A model generated the notes under the pieces. It was not told the DNA's origin. It saw nothing but the letters and a program-made list of their open reading frames with translations, and made no database searches. A DNA stretch of 64,000 nt, from positions 124,001 to 188,000 of the forward strand of contig CAMZCM010000001.1 of the NCBI GenBank assembly GCA_947305005.1, written 5' to 3'. Source of the DNA: an uncultured Prevotellaceae bacterium. GTDB lineage: Bacteria > Bacteroidota > Bacteroidia > Bacteroidales > Bacteroidaceae. The position numbers and the translations under genes were made by a program. Positions 1 through 7,920 of the stretch are shown here, in pieces. The stretch's first letter is position 1. Each line of letters opens with the position of its first letter.

Positions 1-248
1 AAACTGATATGCTGGGAGTCGAGCTCAACGGCTGTCACATGAGAGCAACCGCGCGAGAGCAGTTCCAAGGTGATGCTTCCTGTGCCGGCAAAAAGATCAA
101 GGGCATAAGGGGCGTCTTCCTCAAAGTCAATATAGGAACGGAGAACATTGAATAGGTTCTCCTTGGCAAAGTCCGTAGTGGGACGTGCCTTAAAGGTATG
201 GGGCACGTCAAAATGGCGACCGCGGTATTTTCCTGCAACAACCCTCAT
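1..248 (-). CDS. rsmD: 16S rRNA (guanine966-N2)-methyltransferase RsmD, 3' part outside window
   Basis: Only the first 82 codons are inside the window; the gene runs off the left edge. The protein starts MRVVAGKYRGR, the typical RsmD opening, followed by RPTTDFAKENLFN and the SAM-binding motif LDLFAGTGS at about residues 49-57, with the acidic residue of motif II in AVELD. The family methylates guanine 966 of 16S rRNA during 30S assembly in the cytoplasm. I chose the ATG at 248 because the family signature begins right after it. The region just upstream is an 8-bp tandem repeat (257-328), so the translation initiation region abuts that repeat. It follows the DUF3822 gene on the same strand, a pairing I recall from other Bacteroidales. 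Confidence 0.9.
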   Translation of the reverse strand, partial: MRVVAGKYRGRHFDVPHTFKARPTTDFAKENLFNVLRSYIDFEEDAPYALDLFAGTGSITLELLSRGCSHVTAVELDSQHIS

Positions 249-256
249 CCGCTAAT

Positions 257-328
257 CTGTTAATCCGTTAATCCGTTAACTTGTTAATATGTTAATGTGT
301 TAACCTGTTAATGTGTTAATGTGTTACA
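257..328. repeat. Nine tandem 8-bp units (xxGTTAAT-type)
   Basis: Nine consecutive octamers fill this stretch: ctgttaat, ccgttaat, ccgttaac, ttgttaat, atgttaat, gtgttaac, ctgttaat, gtgttaat, gtgttaca. The tract fills the gap between the DUF3822 gene and rsmD, and the TAA stop of the DUF3822 gene (324-326) lies inside it. A shorter tract of the same kind is at 5001-5033. Confidence 0.9.
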
Positions 329-1175
329 GTCTGTTGAGCAAGAGGGCTTTCAGGTCAGCAGGAACTTCCTTTTCACGTGTCAAAGGAGAACGAGGGAAAA
401 GGTCCTCGTCGCTTAGTAGATCCACATGCAGGATATATTCAGCCAAGGCTTTGCGAAGTTCTTCCTGCGGTACCGAGGAACAGATGATGAGACGATCTAC
501 ACGGGCTTGAAACCCCATGGTTTGCCAGATGTTCAGAGCATAATAAATCGCATCAGGAAGAGTAGGGGCAGAGAATGAGTTGGCTACCTGCAAATGTCCG
601 TTATTAAAGGCGAAGAGAGAGAAGCCGCCTTGCTCGGGACACAGATAAAGCCGCTTGCTAAGGCTGTCATCGTCAGCATCGAAGTGTAGGAGGCGCTCCA
701 TAAGCATCGCGCGTGATGCAAAGAAACGGGCAGTGGGATAGAATTGTAGGATAGCTTCCTCGATATCTTTGGGGATGGCGTAAAGCTCAACTGATTCTAG
801 TTGTGGCTGTATGGTATAGGCGACACGTAATGTGGACATATCCTTCTGTGCAAACGTAAAAGCATAGAAGGCAGCTGCCTCATCGCGATGGAACTCCTCT
901 AACGGTACGTGGGTTGATGGTGAGCATATCAGTACATAAGCTTGGTCAATCTGACGATTGAAATAGTCGGGACGGGTGAGTTCCTGCATCAGCTGCTGTG
1001 CCAACGGAACACTCTCCGTGCAACGGAAATGCTCACCACGTACAAGGCTACTCGTTTGCGGGTCGCAAACGAAAAAAGAGAATCCATCCGCATGAATGCG
1101 GATGGATAGACTTAAGGGGTGATAGGGCTTATTCCCAGTTGCCGGCATTGTTGTTCCAGTTGTTGAGATCGCCAA
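324..1175 (-). CDS. DUF3822 family protein
   Basis: The 283-residue protein has the features I associate with DUF3822, a Bacteroidetes family usually next to rsmD: SLSIRIHADGFSFFVCD near the N-terminus and long alternating beta and alpha segments. There is no signal peptide, so it is likely cytoplasmic. The family has an actin-like/ASKHA-type look, but its function is not established. The start is uncertain. The ATG at 1175 overlaps the upstream gene by 47 bases; the ATG at 1148 (MPATGNKPYH) overlaps it by 20. The stop lies inside the octamer repeat at 257-328. The close packing with rsmD and the upstream exported protein suggests one transcript. Confidence 0.8.
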   Translation of the reverse strand: MAISTTGTTMPATGNKPYHPLSLSIRIHADGFSFFVCDPQTSSLVRGEHFRCTESVPLAQQLMQELTRPDYFNRQIDQAYVLICSPSTHVPLEEFHRDEAAAFYAFTFAQKDMSTLRVAYTIQPQLESVELYAIPKDIEEAILQFYPTARFFASRAMLMERLLHFDADDDSLSKRLYLCPEQGGFSLFAFNNGHLQVANSFSAPTLPDAIYYALNIWQTMGFQARVDRLIICSSVPQEELRKALAEYILHVDLLSDEDLFPRSPLTREKEVPADLKALLLNRL

Positions 1176-1815
1176 TTTTCAAGCCAGGATAGTTACCCAT
1201 ATCGTCGGCTAACTGACGGCGATTGACAATGAGGCGGTCGCCGTTACGACCCATGTTCTTCAAGAAGGAAGCGTCCGGAGCGCAGCACTCCATAACGTAC
1301 TGTGTAGTTCCGGAACGGGTGATGGACAGGAAGGTGGTTAGCTCGAAGGTGTCGCCTTCTGCAAAAGGTATGTAACGCAAAGAATCAGCATCAAAACCTT
1401 CTCCAAAGAGTGAGTCGGAAAGAGTGACCCATGTGGTGTCACGGCGGAAGCCTTGCAGACCGTTGGCAGCGATGGCAGCAGCGTCGCCGCTATTGACAAT
1501 GGCAGCAGCCTTAGCCTCGGTTAGGCCCTTCTCCATCTGTTCGTCAGAGAGGACGCCTTCTTTCACAATCTTGGGAATACGACCGGTGCGGACGAATTCA
1601 ACCAATTTCCACAGGCTGTCGCAATAAGCTGCTTCAGGACTCTGGAGCTTGAACTCCTCCTCGGCAGCGCGGATCTGCAACAAACGAGCCTTGACGGCAT
1701 TTTCACGAACTGTAACTTCCTTCTGGAAGTCGATGTCGTCCTGGATGCTGCGCCAGCAGATGAACAGCAGGCCGACCACGCAAAGCGCCAAAAGCGCATT
1801 AAAAACCTTCTTCAT
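1129..1815 (-). CDS. Conserved exported or membrane-anchored hypothetical protein
   Basis: The 228-residue protein starts MKKVFNALLALCVVGLLFICWRS, an N-terminal membrane anchor or uncleaved signal. A charged, probably coiled-coil stretch follows (about residues 30-60), then a soluble domain with no motif I can assign. The ATG at 1815 is preferred over an in-frame upstream start because it gives a proper n-region and lies 33 bases below a good -7 element (1853-1860). It is first in a probable three-gene unit with the DUF3822 gene and rsmD. I do not recognise the family; the C-terminus is asparagine-rich (NNWNNNAGNWE). Confidence 0.75.
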   Translation of the reverse strand: MKKVFNALLALCVVGLLFICWRSIQDDIDFQKEVTVRENAVKARLLQIRAAEEEFKLQSPEAAYCDSLWKLVEFVRTGRIPKIVKEGVLSDEQMEKGLTEAKAAAIVNSGDAAAIAANGLQGFRRDTTWVTLSDSLFGEGFDADSLRYIPFAEGDTFELTTFLSITRSGTTQYVMECCAPDASFLKNMGRNGDRLIVNRRQLADDMGNYPGLKIGDLNNWNNNAGNWE

Positions 1816-1839
1816 AATGTATATATCAAGCTTTTTGTT

Positions 1840-1847
1840 TATATTTG
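1840..1847 (+). promoter_or_regulatory. -7 element TATATTTG for the RecD-like helicase gene
   Basis: It matches the Bacteroidetes consensus TAnnTTTG. Transcription would start near 1852, giving a leader of about 59 bases before the ATG at 1911. It lies only 5 bases from the opposing -7 element at 1853-1860. Confidence 0.6.
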
Positions 1848-1852
1848 CATCG

Positions 1853-1860
1853 CAAAAATA
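1853..1860 (-). promoter_or_regulatory. -7 element TATTTTTG for the exported-protein/DUF3822/rsmD unit
   Basis: Read on the minus strand this is TATTTTTG, a TAnnTTTG match. The predicted start near 1848 gives a leader of about 33 bases to the ATG at 1815. It faces the plus-strand promoter at 1840-1847, so the two start sites overlap. Confidence 0.6.
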
Positions 1861-1910
1861 GAATAAATAATTGGAATACACCGCATCTTCCTTGATTTTT
1901 TTCGCTCCAA

Positions 1911-3362
1911 ATGTCGATAAATGAGCAAATGAGGGGTTTCATCCTTGATAATTTCGGATTTCAACCCACTCTTGAGCAAGAAAAAGCCGTCGAAATGATG
2001 GCAGATTTCATTTTTGAGCAAGAACGTGAGACAATGTTTTTGCTAAGGGGGTATGCGGGCACCGGAAAGACATCGTTGGTGGGCGCTTTGGTGCGATCAC
2101 TGGACCAGTTGAAACAACGGACGGTGCTGATGGCTCCGACGGGAAGAGCCGCCAAAGTGTTTTCTCTTTATGCACATCACACGGCTTATACGATTCATAA
2201 ACGTATCTACCGACAAAAGGCTTTTACCGGTGACATGACGGGCTTCACCCAAGGCGTCAATCTGCTCAAACACACGCTGTTCATTGTTGATGAGGCTTCA
2301 ATGATTAGCAATGAGGGTTTGAGCAGCCATGTCTTTGGTACAGGTCGTTTACTGGACGATCTTATCCAATTTGTTTATTCGGGTGAAGGCTGTCGATTGA
2401 TGCTCGTTGGTGATACGGCTCAGTTGCCGCCCGTAGGTGAAGAATTGAGTCCTGCACTGGATGCGGAGGAGTTGGCTGGCTACGGCATGAAAGTGCATGA
2501 AATCACGTTGACGGAAGTCGTGCGACAGTTGGGTGATTCAGGTATCCTGTGGAATGCGACGACCCTCCGAAAACTCATTGTGGACGATGAGGCCTGGGCG
2601 TTTCCACAACTGCGGCTAACAACGTTCACGGACATCGCCAATGTGCCTGGAACCGAGTTGATAGACGCTTTGGAACAGGCCTATTATCAATGTGGAATGG
2701 AGCAGACGATTGTCATCACTCGTTCCAACGCGCGTGCGAACATTTATAATCAAGGTATTCGTGCACGTATTCTTGACTATGATGCAGAATTGGTTGGCGG
2801 TGACCAAGTGATGATTGTCAAGAACAACTATCATTGGGTGAAGCCGCAGGTGACAGAGGAGCCAGACACGACGCAGATGGATTTTATTGCCAATGGCGAT
2901 ATCGCCACAATCCGACGCTTCCGCAACGAACGTTCTGAACATGGCTTCCGTTTTGCTGACGTCACCCTTGTCTTTCCTGATTATGATGACATGGAGGTGG
3001 ATGCGACAATTGTCTTGGACACCTTGGCCAGCGAAGCTCCCGCGTTGACACAACAACAGCAAGAAACGCTCTTCCAGAAAGTGTGGGACGACTATCCCGA
3101 ACTTACGAATAAACGTGACCGCATGAAAGCCGTTAAGGAAGATCCCTTTTTCAATGCCCTGCAGATCAAATACGCTTATGCTATTACGTGTCATAAGGCG
3201 CAAGGCGGTCAGTGGCAGCGTGTTTTCATTGACCAAGGCTTCATTACGGAAGAGCAACTGTCACCAGATTATTTCAGATGGCTCTATACAGCGCTGACTC
3301 GTGCAACAGAAAAAGTGTACCTTGTGAACTGGCCGACAGCAGAGTCGGACGAAGAGACATAA
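1911..3362 (+). CDS. RecD-like superfamily 1 DNA helicase (AAA domain)
   Basis: The 483-residue protein has Walker A GYAGTGKT (47-54), Walker B with VDEAS (126-130), a GDTAQLPPVG motif III (family signature D-QLPP), and a C-terminal helicase signature with TCHKAQGGQW and YTALTRATEKVYLV (UvrD/RecD C-terminal domain). This fits a stand-alone RecD-type 5'-3' helicase, not a full RecBCD subunit, since no RecB or RecC is nearby. Such Bacteroidetes proteins are annotated as ATP-dependent RecD-like helicases or exonuclease V alpha chain-like proteins. It acts on DNA in the cytoplasm, probably in repair or recombination. The gene stands alone on the plus strand with its own promoter and terminator. 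Confidence 0.88.
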   Translation: MSINEQMRGFILDNFGFQPTLEQEKAVEMMADFIFEQERETMFLLRGYAGTGKTSLVGALVRSLDQLKQRTVLMAPTGRAAKVFSLYAHHTAYTIHKRIYRQKAFTGDMTGFTQGVNLLKHTLFIVDEASMISNEGLSSHVFGTGRLLDDLIQFVYSGEGCRLMLVGDTAQLPPVGEELSPALDAEELAGYGMKVHEITLTEVVRQLGDSGILWNATTLRKLIVDDEAWAFPQLRLTTFTDIANVPGTELIDALEQAYYQCGMEQTIVITRSNARANIYNQGIRARILDYDAELVGGDQVMIVKNNYHWVKPQVTEEPDTTQMDFIANGDIATIRRFRNERSEHGFRFADVTLVFPDYDDMEVDATIVLDTLASEAPALTQQQQETLFQKVWDDYPELTNKRDRMKAVKEDPFFNALQIKYAYAITCHKAQGGQWQRVFIDQGFITEEQLSPDYFRWLYTALTRATEKVYLVNWPTAESDEET

Positions 3363-3400
3363 AAAGAGGATATGACGTAGGCCATATCCTCTTTCTTTAT
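3363..3400. terminator. Hairpin terminator between convergent genes
   Basis: The 12-bp arms AAAGAGGATATG (3363-3374) and CATATCCTCTTT (3383-3394) pair around an 8-base loop and are followed by a T-rich stretch. The stem begins right after the stop of the helicase gene. A-rich sequence on the other side lets it also serve the convergent exbD gene that ends at 3419. Confidence 0.8.
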
Positions 3401-3418
3401 TGTGGTGGGGCAGATGAA

Positions 3419-3868
3419 TCAATTACGGCGCGTTGCGGAGTAATTGATCTTCAAGGCCCATGACTTACGCAACACTTCCTTGATATCGGTGATGATACCC
3501 ATCTGTGTGTGCTGGTCAATCTTCATAGACATCACCTGCGATGCAGGGTCAGGCATTGTTGTACGCTCCTGTGCCACGAAGTCCATGACCTCACGCGGCT
3601 CAGCATAGCGGTCGTTGAGCTGGATACGAGTACCCGAACCCATCTGAGCGCGGAGCTGGTCGGTAGGAGGACCTACGTAGATGAACGATACGCATGATTT
3701 CTTCTCCAGTTTCTCAAGTTCCGTACCAGAAGGTACCACGAACTTCACCTTCAAGGTGACCTCACGCATGGTGGTCACAATCATGAAGAAGAACAGGATG
3801 GTGAAGATCAAGTCAGGCAGAGATGAAGTGTTCATCTCCGGCATTTCACGTTTTCCTTGCTTAGCCAT
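3419..3868 (-). CDS. exbD: ExbD/TolR-type biopolymer transport protein
   Basis: The 149-residue protein has a short cytoplasmic N-terminus, one transmembrane segment (about 18-36) and a periplasmic domain. Asp19, in SLPDLIF at the start of the membrane helix, matches the proton-relay aspartate of ExbD/TolR. With ExbB it forms the proton-driven motor that energises TonB-dependent outer-membrane transport. It starts 2 bases after the stop of the second exbD gene, so the two are probably translationally coupled. Two different ExbD genes next to one ExbB is a common Bacteroidetes arrangement. Confidence 0.9.
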   Translation of the reverse strand: MAKQGKREMPEMNTSSLPDLIFTILFFFMIVTTMREVTLKVKFVVPSGTELEKLEKKSCVSFIYVGPPTDQLRAQMGSGTRIQLNDRYAEPREVMDFVAQERTTMPDPASQVMSMKIDQHTQMGIITDIKEVLRKSWALKINYSATRRN

Positions 3869-3870
3869 GA

Positions 3871-4458
3871 TTAGTTTCCTCCATAGTTTTTAGGTTCGGC
3901 CTCAGAGATCTTCTGGGGATAGTAGGTGCGGATGGCAACCTGTTCGTCCTCAGAGCAGCGGAGATACGGGTGACCGAACTTGGCAATGGCCAAGTCGTCG
4001 CGCAATTCATTGTACGCAGCCACCAGTTCGTTCTGAACCTGGAAATAGATATTATATGGCGTACCGCGGTCGGTCTGAACGGAAATCACGTGCTTGTCAG
4101 TGACGTAGCAGGTTCCGAGCAGGTCGATGACCTTAGCATGCTTCTCCGGGAGCTTGGGTGAGTTGGCACGGTTCTCAATGAACTCTTTTGCACGAGCGCG
4201 GAGCTGGTTGATATCGATGAAGTCATGATTGACCATCAAGTAGCCAGCAGCGTTCAGGCGCACATTGAGCACATTGCGTTCCTTCACGTCAATCTGTGCA
4301 TCCTCCTGGTTGGGCTCAGGCGGCTGGGGTAGGCGACGTGCCAAACCCATATCCGTGTCCATAGAAGTGGTCACCAGGAAGAAGATGAGCAGAATGAAAG
4401 AGATGTCCGCAGTAGAACTCGAGTTCAGCCCAGGCACTTTCTTTTTCTTTCTTGCCAT
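3871..4458 (-). CDS. exbD: ExbD/TolR-type biopolymer transport protein, longer paralogue
   Basis: The 195-residue protein has a basic N-terminus (MARKKKK), then STADISFILLIFFLVTTS, the ExbD membrane helix with Asp18 as the likely proton-relay residue, and a periplasmic domain longer than in the neighbouring ExbD. The proline-rich LPQPPEPNQ after the helix is typical of the Bacteroidetes long form. It lies between the 165-residue membrane protein and the shorter exbD on the minus strand, in the exbB unit. Confidence 0.9.
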   Translation of the reverse strand: MARKKKKVPGLNSSSTADISFILLIFFLVTTSMDTDMGLARRLPQPPEPNQEDAQIDVKERNVLNVRLNAAGYLMVNHDFIDINQLRARAKEFIENRANSPKLPEKHAKVIDLLGTCYVTDKHVISVQTDRGTPYNIYFQVQNELVAAYNELRDDLAIAKFGHPYLRCSEDEQVAIRTYYPQKISEAEPKNYGGN

Positions 4459-4496
4459 AATCTATTTGACAATTTAAAGATTTACAATTTGACGAC

Positions 4497-4994
4497 TTAC
4501 TCCTTCGGGGTAGCACTCTTGGTGAGGTAGCCGCTCATGCTGACGATGACAGCCACGATGGTCACGAAGGCCAGGATATAGATGGCCCACAGGAACATAT
4601 CGACAACTGTTACCATGCCGCCAGCCGTAGTCTTACCGGAAACGGTGGTGAAGTCTTCTTCACCCAAGCCAGCGATGAGACCGATGACCAGCGCAGCAAT
4701 GACAGAACCCCAAGTGCAGAGAGTGACCTTGCCGCTAGCAATACCTGTGGGGTTGGGACCCGTGTTACCGGAGTTCACCATAGCACCACGCACGAGGCTC
4801 CAGACGGTGAGGCCTGTTGTAACCACTAACAGCGCATATAACAGGATCAAAACGAGATCTGTCAGCGCAGGGGATACGTGTACGCCATCGAAGTCCATGT
4901 TGCTGTAATCGACCAGGAAGAACAGGGCGAAGCAGACAACACCGAGGCCGATACTAGCGTACAGCGCGATATTTGACAGCTTTTCGAGTTTCAT
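4497..4994 (-). CDS. Four-helix membrane protein in the exbB-exbD unit
   Basis: The 165-residue protein has four hydrophobic stretches at about residues 8-28, 44-68, 90-112 and 126-155, with a GTGPNPTG loop between the second and third. I do not recognise a named family, but a small integral membrane protein between ExbB and the two ExbD genes is a conserved Bacteroidales arrangement and suggests an accessory role in the proton-driven complex. It is flanked by the octamer repeat at 5001-5033 upstream and by exbD downstream. Confidence 0.8.
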   Translation of the reverse strand: MKLEKLSNIALYASIGLGVVCFALFFLVDYSNMDFDGVHVSPALTDLVLILLYALLVVTTGLTVWSLVRGAMVNSGNTGPNPTGIASGKVTLCTWGSVIAALVIGLIAGLGEEDFTTVSGKTTAGGMVTVVDMFLWAIYILAFVTIVAVIVSMSGYLTKSATPKE

Positions 4995-5000
4995 AATTCT

Positions 5001-5033
5001 AATGTTAATGTGTTAACGTTTTAATGTGTTAAC
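5001..5033. repeat. Short octamer repeat tract (GTGTTAAC/AT-type)
   Basis: The sequence alternates gttaatgtgttaac and ttttaatgtgttaac units with 8-bp spacing. It is the same family as the nine-unit tract at 257-328. It fills most of the gap between exbB and the 165-residue membrane protein. Confidence 0.75.
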
Positions 5034-5038
5034 ATGAA

Positions 5039-5884
5039 TTACTTCTTGCACTTCGGGGAGTTCACGCAAGTGTCGAGCAGGCTCATTGCAGCCTCTTCCA
5101 TGTTGGAGTTCAGAGCCTCCACGCGAGAAAGAATGTAGTTGTAGAATACCTGCAACACGAGGGCAACGATAATACCGAAGATGGTGGTGATCAAGGCGAC
5201 CTTCATACCGCCGGCAACGACTGTCGGGCTGATATCACCTGCGCGCTCGATATCGTCGAAGGCCTGCACCATACCGATCACAGTGCCCAAGAATCCGAGT
5301 GACGGAGCCATAGCGATGAAGAGGGTGATCCAAGAGCAGTTCTCCTCGAGATAAGCGCCCTGAACCTCAGCTTCGATGTTGATGGTACGCTCGATGGTAG
5401 CGATGTCGTTCTGGTCTGCGCTGTTCAGGTTCTGGAGAGCCTTCTTAGCCAACTGAGCCACGGGGCCGCGAGTGCCAGCAGCGAACTCAATACCTTCTTC
5501 AATCTTGTTGGCCTTAACCTTCTCAGCGATGGTGGCCATGAACTTACGGGTATTGACCTGAGCCAGTGTCAGATAGATGATACGCTCGATGCAGAAAGCG
5601 AGACCGAGCACAAGAGCGATAGCAACGAGGCTCATGAAGCCTGCGTCACCCTCAATAAACTTAGTCTTCAAAGTCTTGTGCAGACCTTCTTCCTCCTCAA
5701 CGGGAGCAACAGCCTCTTCCACAGCGGGAGCTTCAGCTTCCACGGAATCAACTTCTTCAGCAGTAGAATCGACCTGCTCAGCTACAGCAGCCTCGTCAGC
5801 TACTTCGTCCTGAGCCACTACAGAGGGTGTCATGCCAAAGGTGAAGGCAGTCACCATTGCAACAATTGCAAAATACTTTTTCAT
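5039..5884 (-). CDS. exbB: MotA/TolQ/ExbB proton-channel family protein
   Basis: The 281-residue protein begins with a signal peptide (MKKYFAIVAMVTAFTFGMTPSVVAQ), then a very acidic low-complexity stretch (about 26-66, rich in E, A and V), then three transmembrane helices near 76-98, 185-207 and 225-250. ITLFIAMAPSLGFLGTVIGMVQAF is the MotA/TolQ/ExbB signature. It forms the inner-membrane proton channel that works with the two ExbD proteins and TonB. The acidic periplasmic extension is longer than in E. coli ExbB but common in Bacteroidetes. The promoter at 5948-5955 makes it first in the unit. Confidence 0.92.
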   Translation of the reverse strand: MKKYFAIVAMVTAFTFGMTPSVVAQDEVADEAAVAEQVDSTAEEVDSVEAEAPAVEEAVAPVEEEEGLHKTLKTKFIEGDAGFMSLVAIALVLGLAFCIERIIYLTLAQVNTRKFMATIAEKVKANKIEEGIEFAAGTRGPVAQLAKKALQNLNSADQNDIATIERTINIEAEVQGAYLEENCSWITLFIAMAPSLGFLGTVIGMVQAFDDIERAGDISPTVVAGGMKVALITTIFGIIVALVLQVFYNYILSRVEALNSNMEEAAMSLLDTCVNSPKCKK

Positions 5885-5947
5885 TGTTTTTTAGTTTAAT
5901 GATGAATGAATTTGTTATTGTGATGATAATATTTGCTTATTTGGCTA

Positions 5948-5955
5948 CAAAAATA
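5948..5955 (-). promoter_or_regulatory. -7 element TATTTTTG for the exbB unit
   Basis: Minus-strand TATTTTTG matches TAnnTTTG. The predicted start near 5943 gives a leader of about 59 bases before the exbB ATG at 5884. Confidence 0.55.
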
Positions 5956-6031
5956 TCTTTTTTTTTGCTTATCCTCATCATTTTCGGGCAAAAAGTTTAC
6001 AAAGAGAGGCTTTTTTCCTCATTTTAGGGGT

Positions 6032-6844
6032 CTAAACAGCGATTATTTGTGATTTCGGGAAGGTCTTTAGTGCATTTGAGGTGGTAATAGAGGCCACTTC
6101 TTCAATATCTTTCTCATAAATCTGCGAAAGTTTTCGAAGAACTTCTACAAGATAAGCACTTTCGTTCCTTTTTCCGCGATAGGGGACAGGGGTCAGATAG
6201 GGGGAATCTGTCTCAACAACAATGCGCTCCAAAGGTACTGCAGCCTTTAATACATCGGGCAAGTGACTCTTCTTGAAGGTCACCACGCCGCCTATTCCCA
6301 ACATGAAGCCCTCGAACTCCAGTAGCTCCACAGCTTCTTCAGCTGTACCACCGAAACAATGGAAAACACCGGATAATGTACAATTTGACAGTTTACAATG
6401 TACAATTTGCTGTTTCAGTATATTCACCAGTTCGCGGTGGGCATCGCGGGTGTGGATCATCAGGGGAAGACCGTACTTCTGTGCCCAGCCGACCTGAATG
6501 GCAAAGGCTTCCTGCTGCTCTTCATTGAGTGAGCGATCCCAGTAGTAGTCAAGGCCTACTTCACCAATGGCGATAAAGGGATGTTCGGGCTGTTGGAGCA
6601 GCGCTTCCATCTGCGGCAACACCTCACGCCATGTCGTCCCTAAATCCTCGGGGTGTAACCCGATCATGGGATAGAAGAAGTCTGGATCGCGACGAGTGAG
6701 CGCCAGCATCGGTTCGATGCTGGCCGCGTTGATGTTGGGTAGGAAGATTTTTCCTAACCCTGCGGCACGGGCGCGATTAATCACATCGCTGATATCTGCC
6801 AAAAACTCTTCGCCATACAGATGGCTGTGGGTGTCTATGATCAA
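6032..6844 (-). CDS. tatD: TatD family metal-dependent DNase
   Basis: The 270-residue protein has the TatD order of motifs: DTHSHLY metal site (4-10), IGLHPED (61-67), AIGEVGLDYYW (92-102), PLMIHTRDA (127-135), GVFHCFGG (159-166) and VETDSPYLTP. This is a TIM-barrel hydrolase that binds two metals and is linked to 3'-5' exonuclease activity. Oddly, residues about 146-158 (QIVHCKLSNCTLS) are encoded by an AT-rich heptamer-type repeat (6378-6409) just before the FHCF metal-site strand, where family members have a short loop. It overlaps nothing and starts 14 bases after the polyprenyl synthase stop. Confidence 0.92.
   Translation of the reverse strand: MIIDTHSHLYGEEFLADISDVINRARAAGLGKIFLPNINAASIEPMLALTRRDPDFFYPMIGLHPEDLGTTWREVLPQMEALLQQPEHPFIAIGEVGLDYYWDRSLNEEQQEAFAIQVGWAQKYGLPLMIHTRDAHRELVNILKQQIVHCKLSNCTLSGVFHCFGGTAEEAVELLEFEGFMLGIGGVVTFKKSHLPDVLKAAVPLERIVVETDSPYLTPVPYRGKRNESAYLVEVLRKLSQIYEKDIEEVASITTSNALKTFPKSQIIAV
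6378..6409. repeat. In-frame AT-rich short repeat inside tatD
   Basis: The units gtacaat, ttgacagt, ttacaat, gtacaat and ttg follow one another. The tract encodes the extra loop QIVHCKLSNCTLS of TatD and keeps the reading frame. Confidence 0.7.
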
Positions 6845-6858
6845 GTTGAGAGATAAAC

Positions 6859-7830
6859 TTAATTCTGTCTGCCAAAAAGGGAAAGGGCGAGGGCGCGCAA
6901 TGGTTCTTTGCGGGCAGGTGGGAGATTGATGGCATCGAGGCTGGCGAAAGCTGCATCGAAGTAAGATTTAATTTTCTCTTCAGCCAGCTGACGAACGCCA
7001 ATTTGATTGTACAAATCTGTGACAGCAGCAATCTTCTTCTCTGGTTCTGAAGTGATTGACAACCAGCCCTCCAGAGCCTTTCGTTGCTCTGCGTTGGCCA
7101 GTCGGAAAGCATTGATGAGCATGAAGGTTTTCTTGCCTTCGAGGATGTCCCCGCCAATCTTCTTACCGAAGGTCTTGGGGTCGCCATAAACATCCAAGAG
7201 GTCGTCCTGTAACTGAAATGCCAATCCAAGATTCTCACCGAATTGATATAAAAGGTCTGCGTCAGTTTTGGGAGCGCCCGCCTGCATCGCTCCAATCTTC
7301 ACCGCGCAAGCCAGCAGAACGGAGGTCTTCAGGCGAATCATCTCAATGTATTCTTCCTCACGGACATCTGTGCGTTGCTCAAAGTCCATGTCATATTGCT
7401 GTCCTTCGCCTATCTCCAGAGCCGTTTCAGTAAACAAATCCAGAACAGCCTTCAGACAATCAGGATGAGCCTGCCCCATCAACTGGTAGGCGAGTACAAG
7501 CATCGAATCTCCTGAGAGAATGGCCGTATTTTCGTCCCACACTTGATGTACCGTAGGTTTCCCTCTGCGCATTTCTGCCTTGTCCATGACATCGTCGTGC
7601 AACAAGGTGTAATTATGGTACATCTCTAAGCCCAAGGCTGTTGGCAGGATGCTGTCTATATCTTCCTTATACAACTCGTAGGCCATCAACATCAATACCG
7701 GTCGGATACGTTTTCCACCCAGAGACAGGACATATTTCACAGGTTTGTAGAGTCCTTCGGGCTGACGGTCGAGAGGGAGCTCTGCAAGAGCCTGGTTGAA
7801 GAGGTTTAGGATTTCATTAGCCGTTTTCAT
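6859..7830 (-). CDS. Polyprenyl (isoprenyl) diphosphate synthase
   Basis: The 323-residue protein has both aspartate-rich motifs of trans-prenyltransferases: DDVMD (79-83) and DDLLD (209-213). GGKRIRPVL near residue 38 binds the substrate diphosphate. It condenses isopentenyl diphosphate with allylic diphosphates. Product length cannot be fixed from sequence; a farnesyl- or geranylgeranyl-type enzyme is likely. ispH is encoded in the same window at 10519. It sits between the tonB-like gene and tatD on the minus strand; the terminator at 7855-7881 separates it from tonB. Confidence 0.9.
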   Translation of the reverse strand: MKTANEILNLFNQALAELPLDRQPEGLYKPVKYVLSLGGKRIRPVLMLMAYELYKEDIDSILPTALGLEMYHNYTLLHDDVMDKAEMRRGKPTVHQVWDENTAILSGDSMLVLAYQLMGQAHPDCLKAVLDLFTETALEIGEGQQYDMDFEQRTDVREEEYIEMIRLKTSVLLACAVKIGAMQAGAPKTDADLLYQFGENLGLAFQLQDDLLDVYGDPKTFGKKIGGDILEGKKTFMLINAFRLANAEQRKALEGWLSITSEPEKKIAAVTDLYNQIGVRQLAEEKIKSYFDAAFASLDAINLPPARKEPLRALALSLFGRQN

Positions 7831-7854
7831 CAGCGATTCATATTGGGAATAAAA

Positions 7855-7881
7855 TAGGCTGCACGTGTTGGGCGCAGCCTA
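7855..7881 (-). terminator. Hairpin terminator after the tonB-like gene
   Basis: The arms TAGGCTGC and GCAGCCTA form an 8-bp stem around an 11-base loop. On the minus strand a T-rich run (ATTTTATT) follows, which fits Rho-independent termination of the tonB transcript that ends at 7921. Confidence 0.75.
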
Positions 7882-7920
7882 CCTATATATTATATAATAA
7901 GGTGTAATCTCATGTAACAA

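Noticed and set aside
2616..3257. A 213-codon open frame on the minus strand
   Set aside because: It is antisense to the RecD-like helicase gene, whose motifs are complete. The antisense product has no family features.
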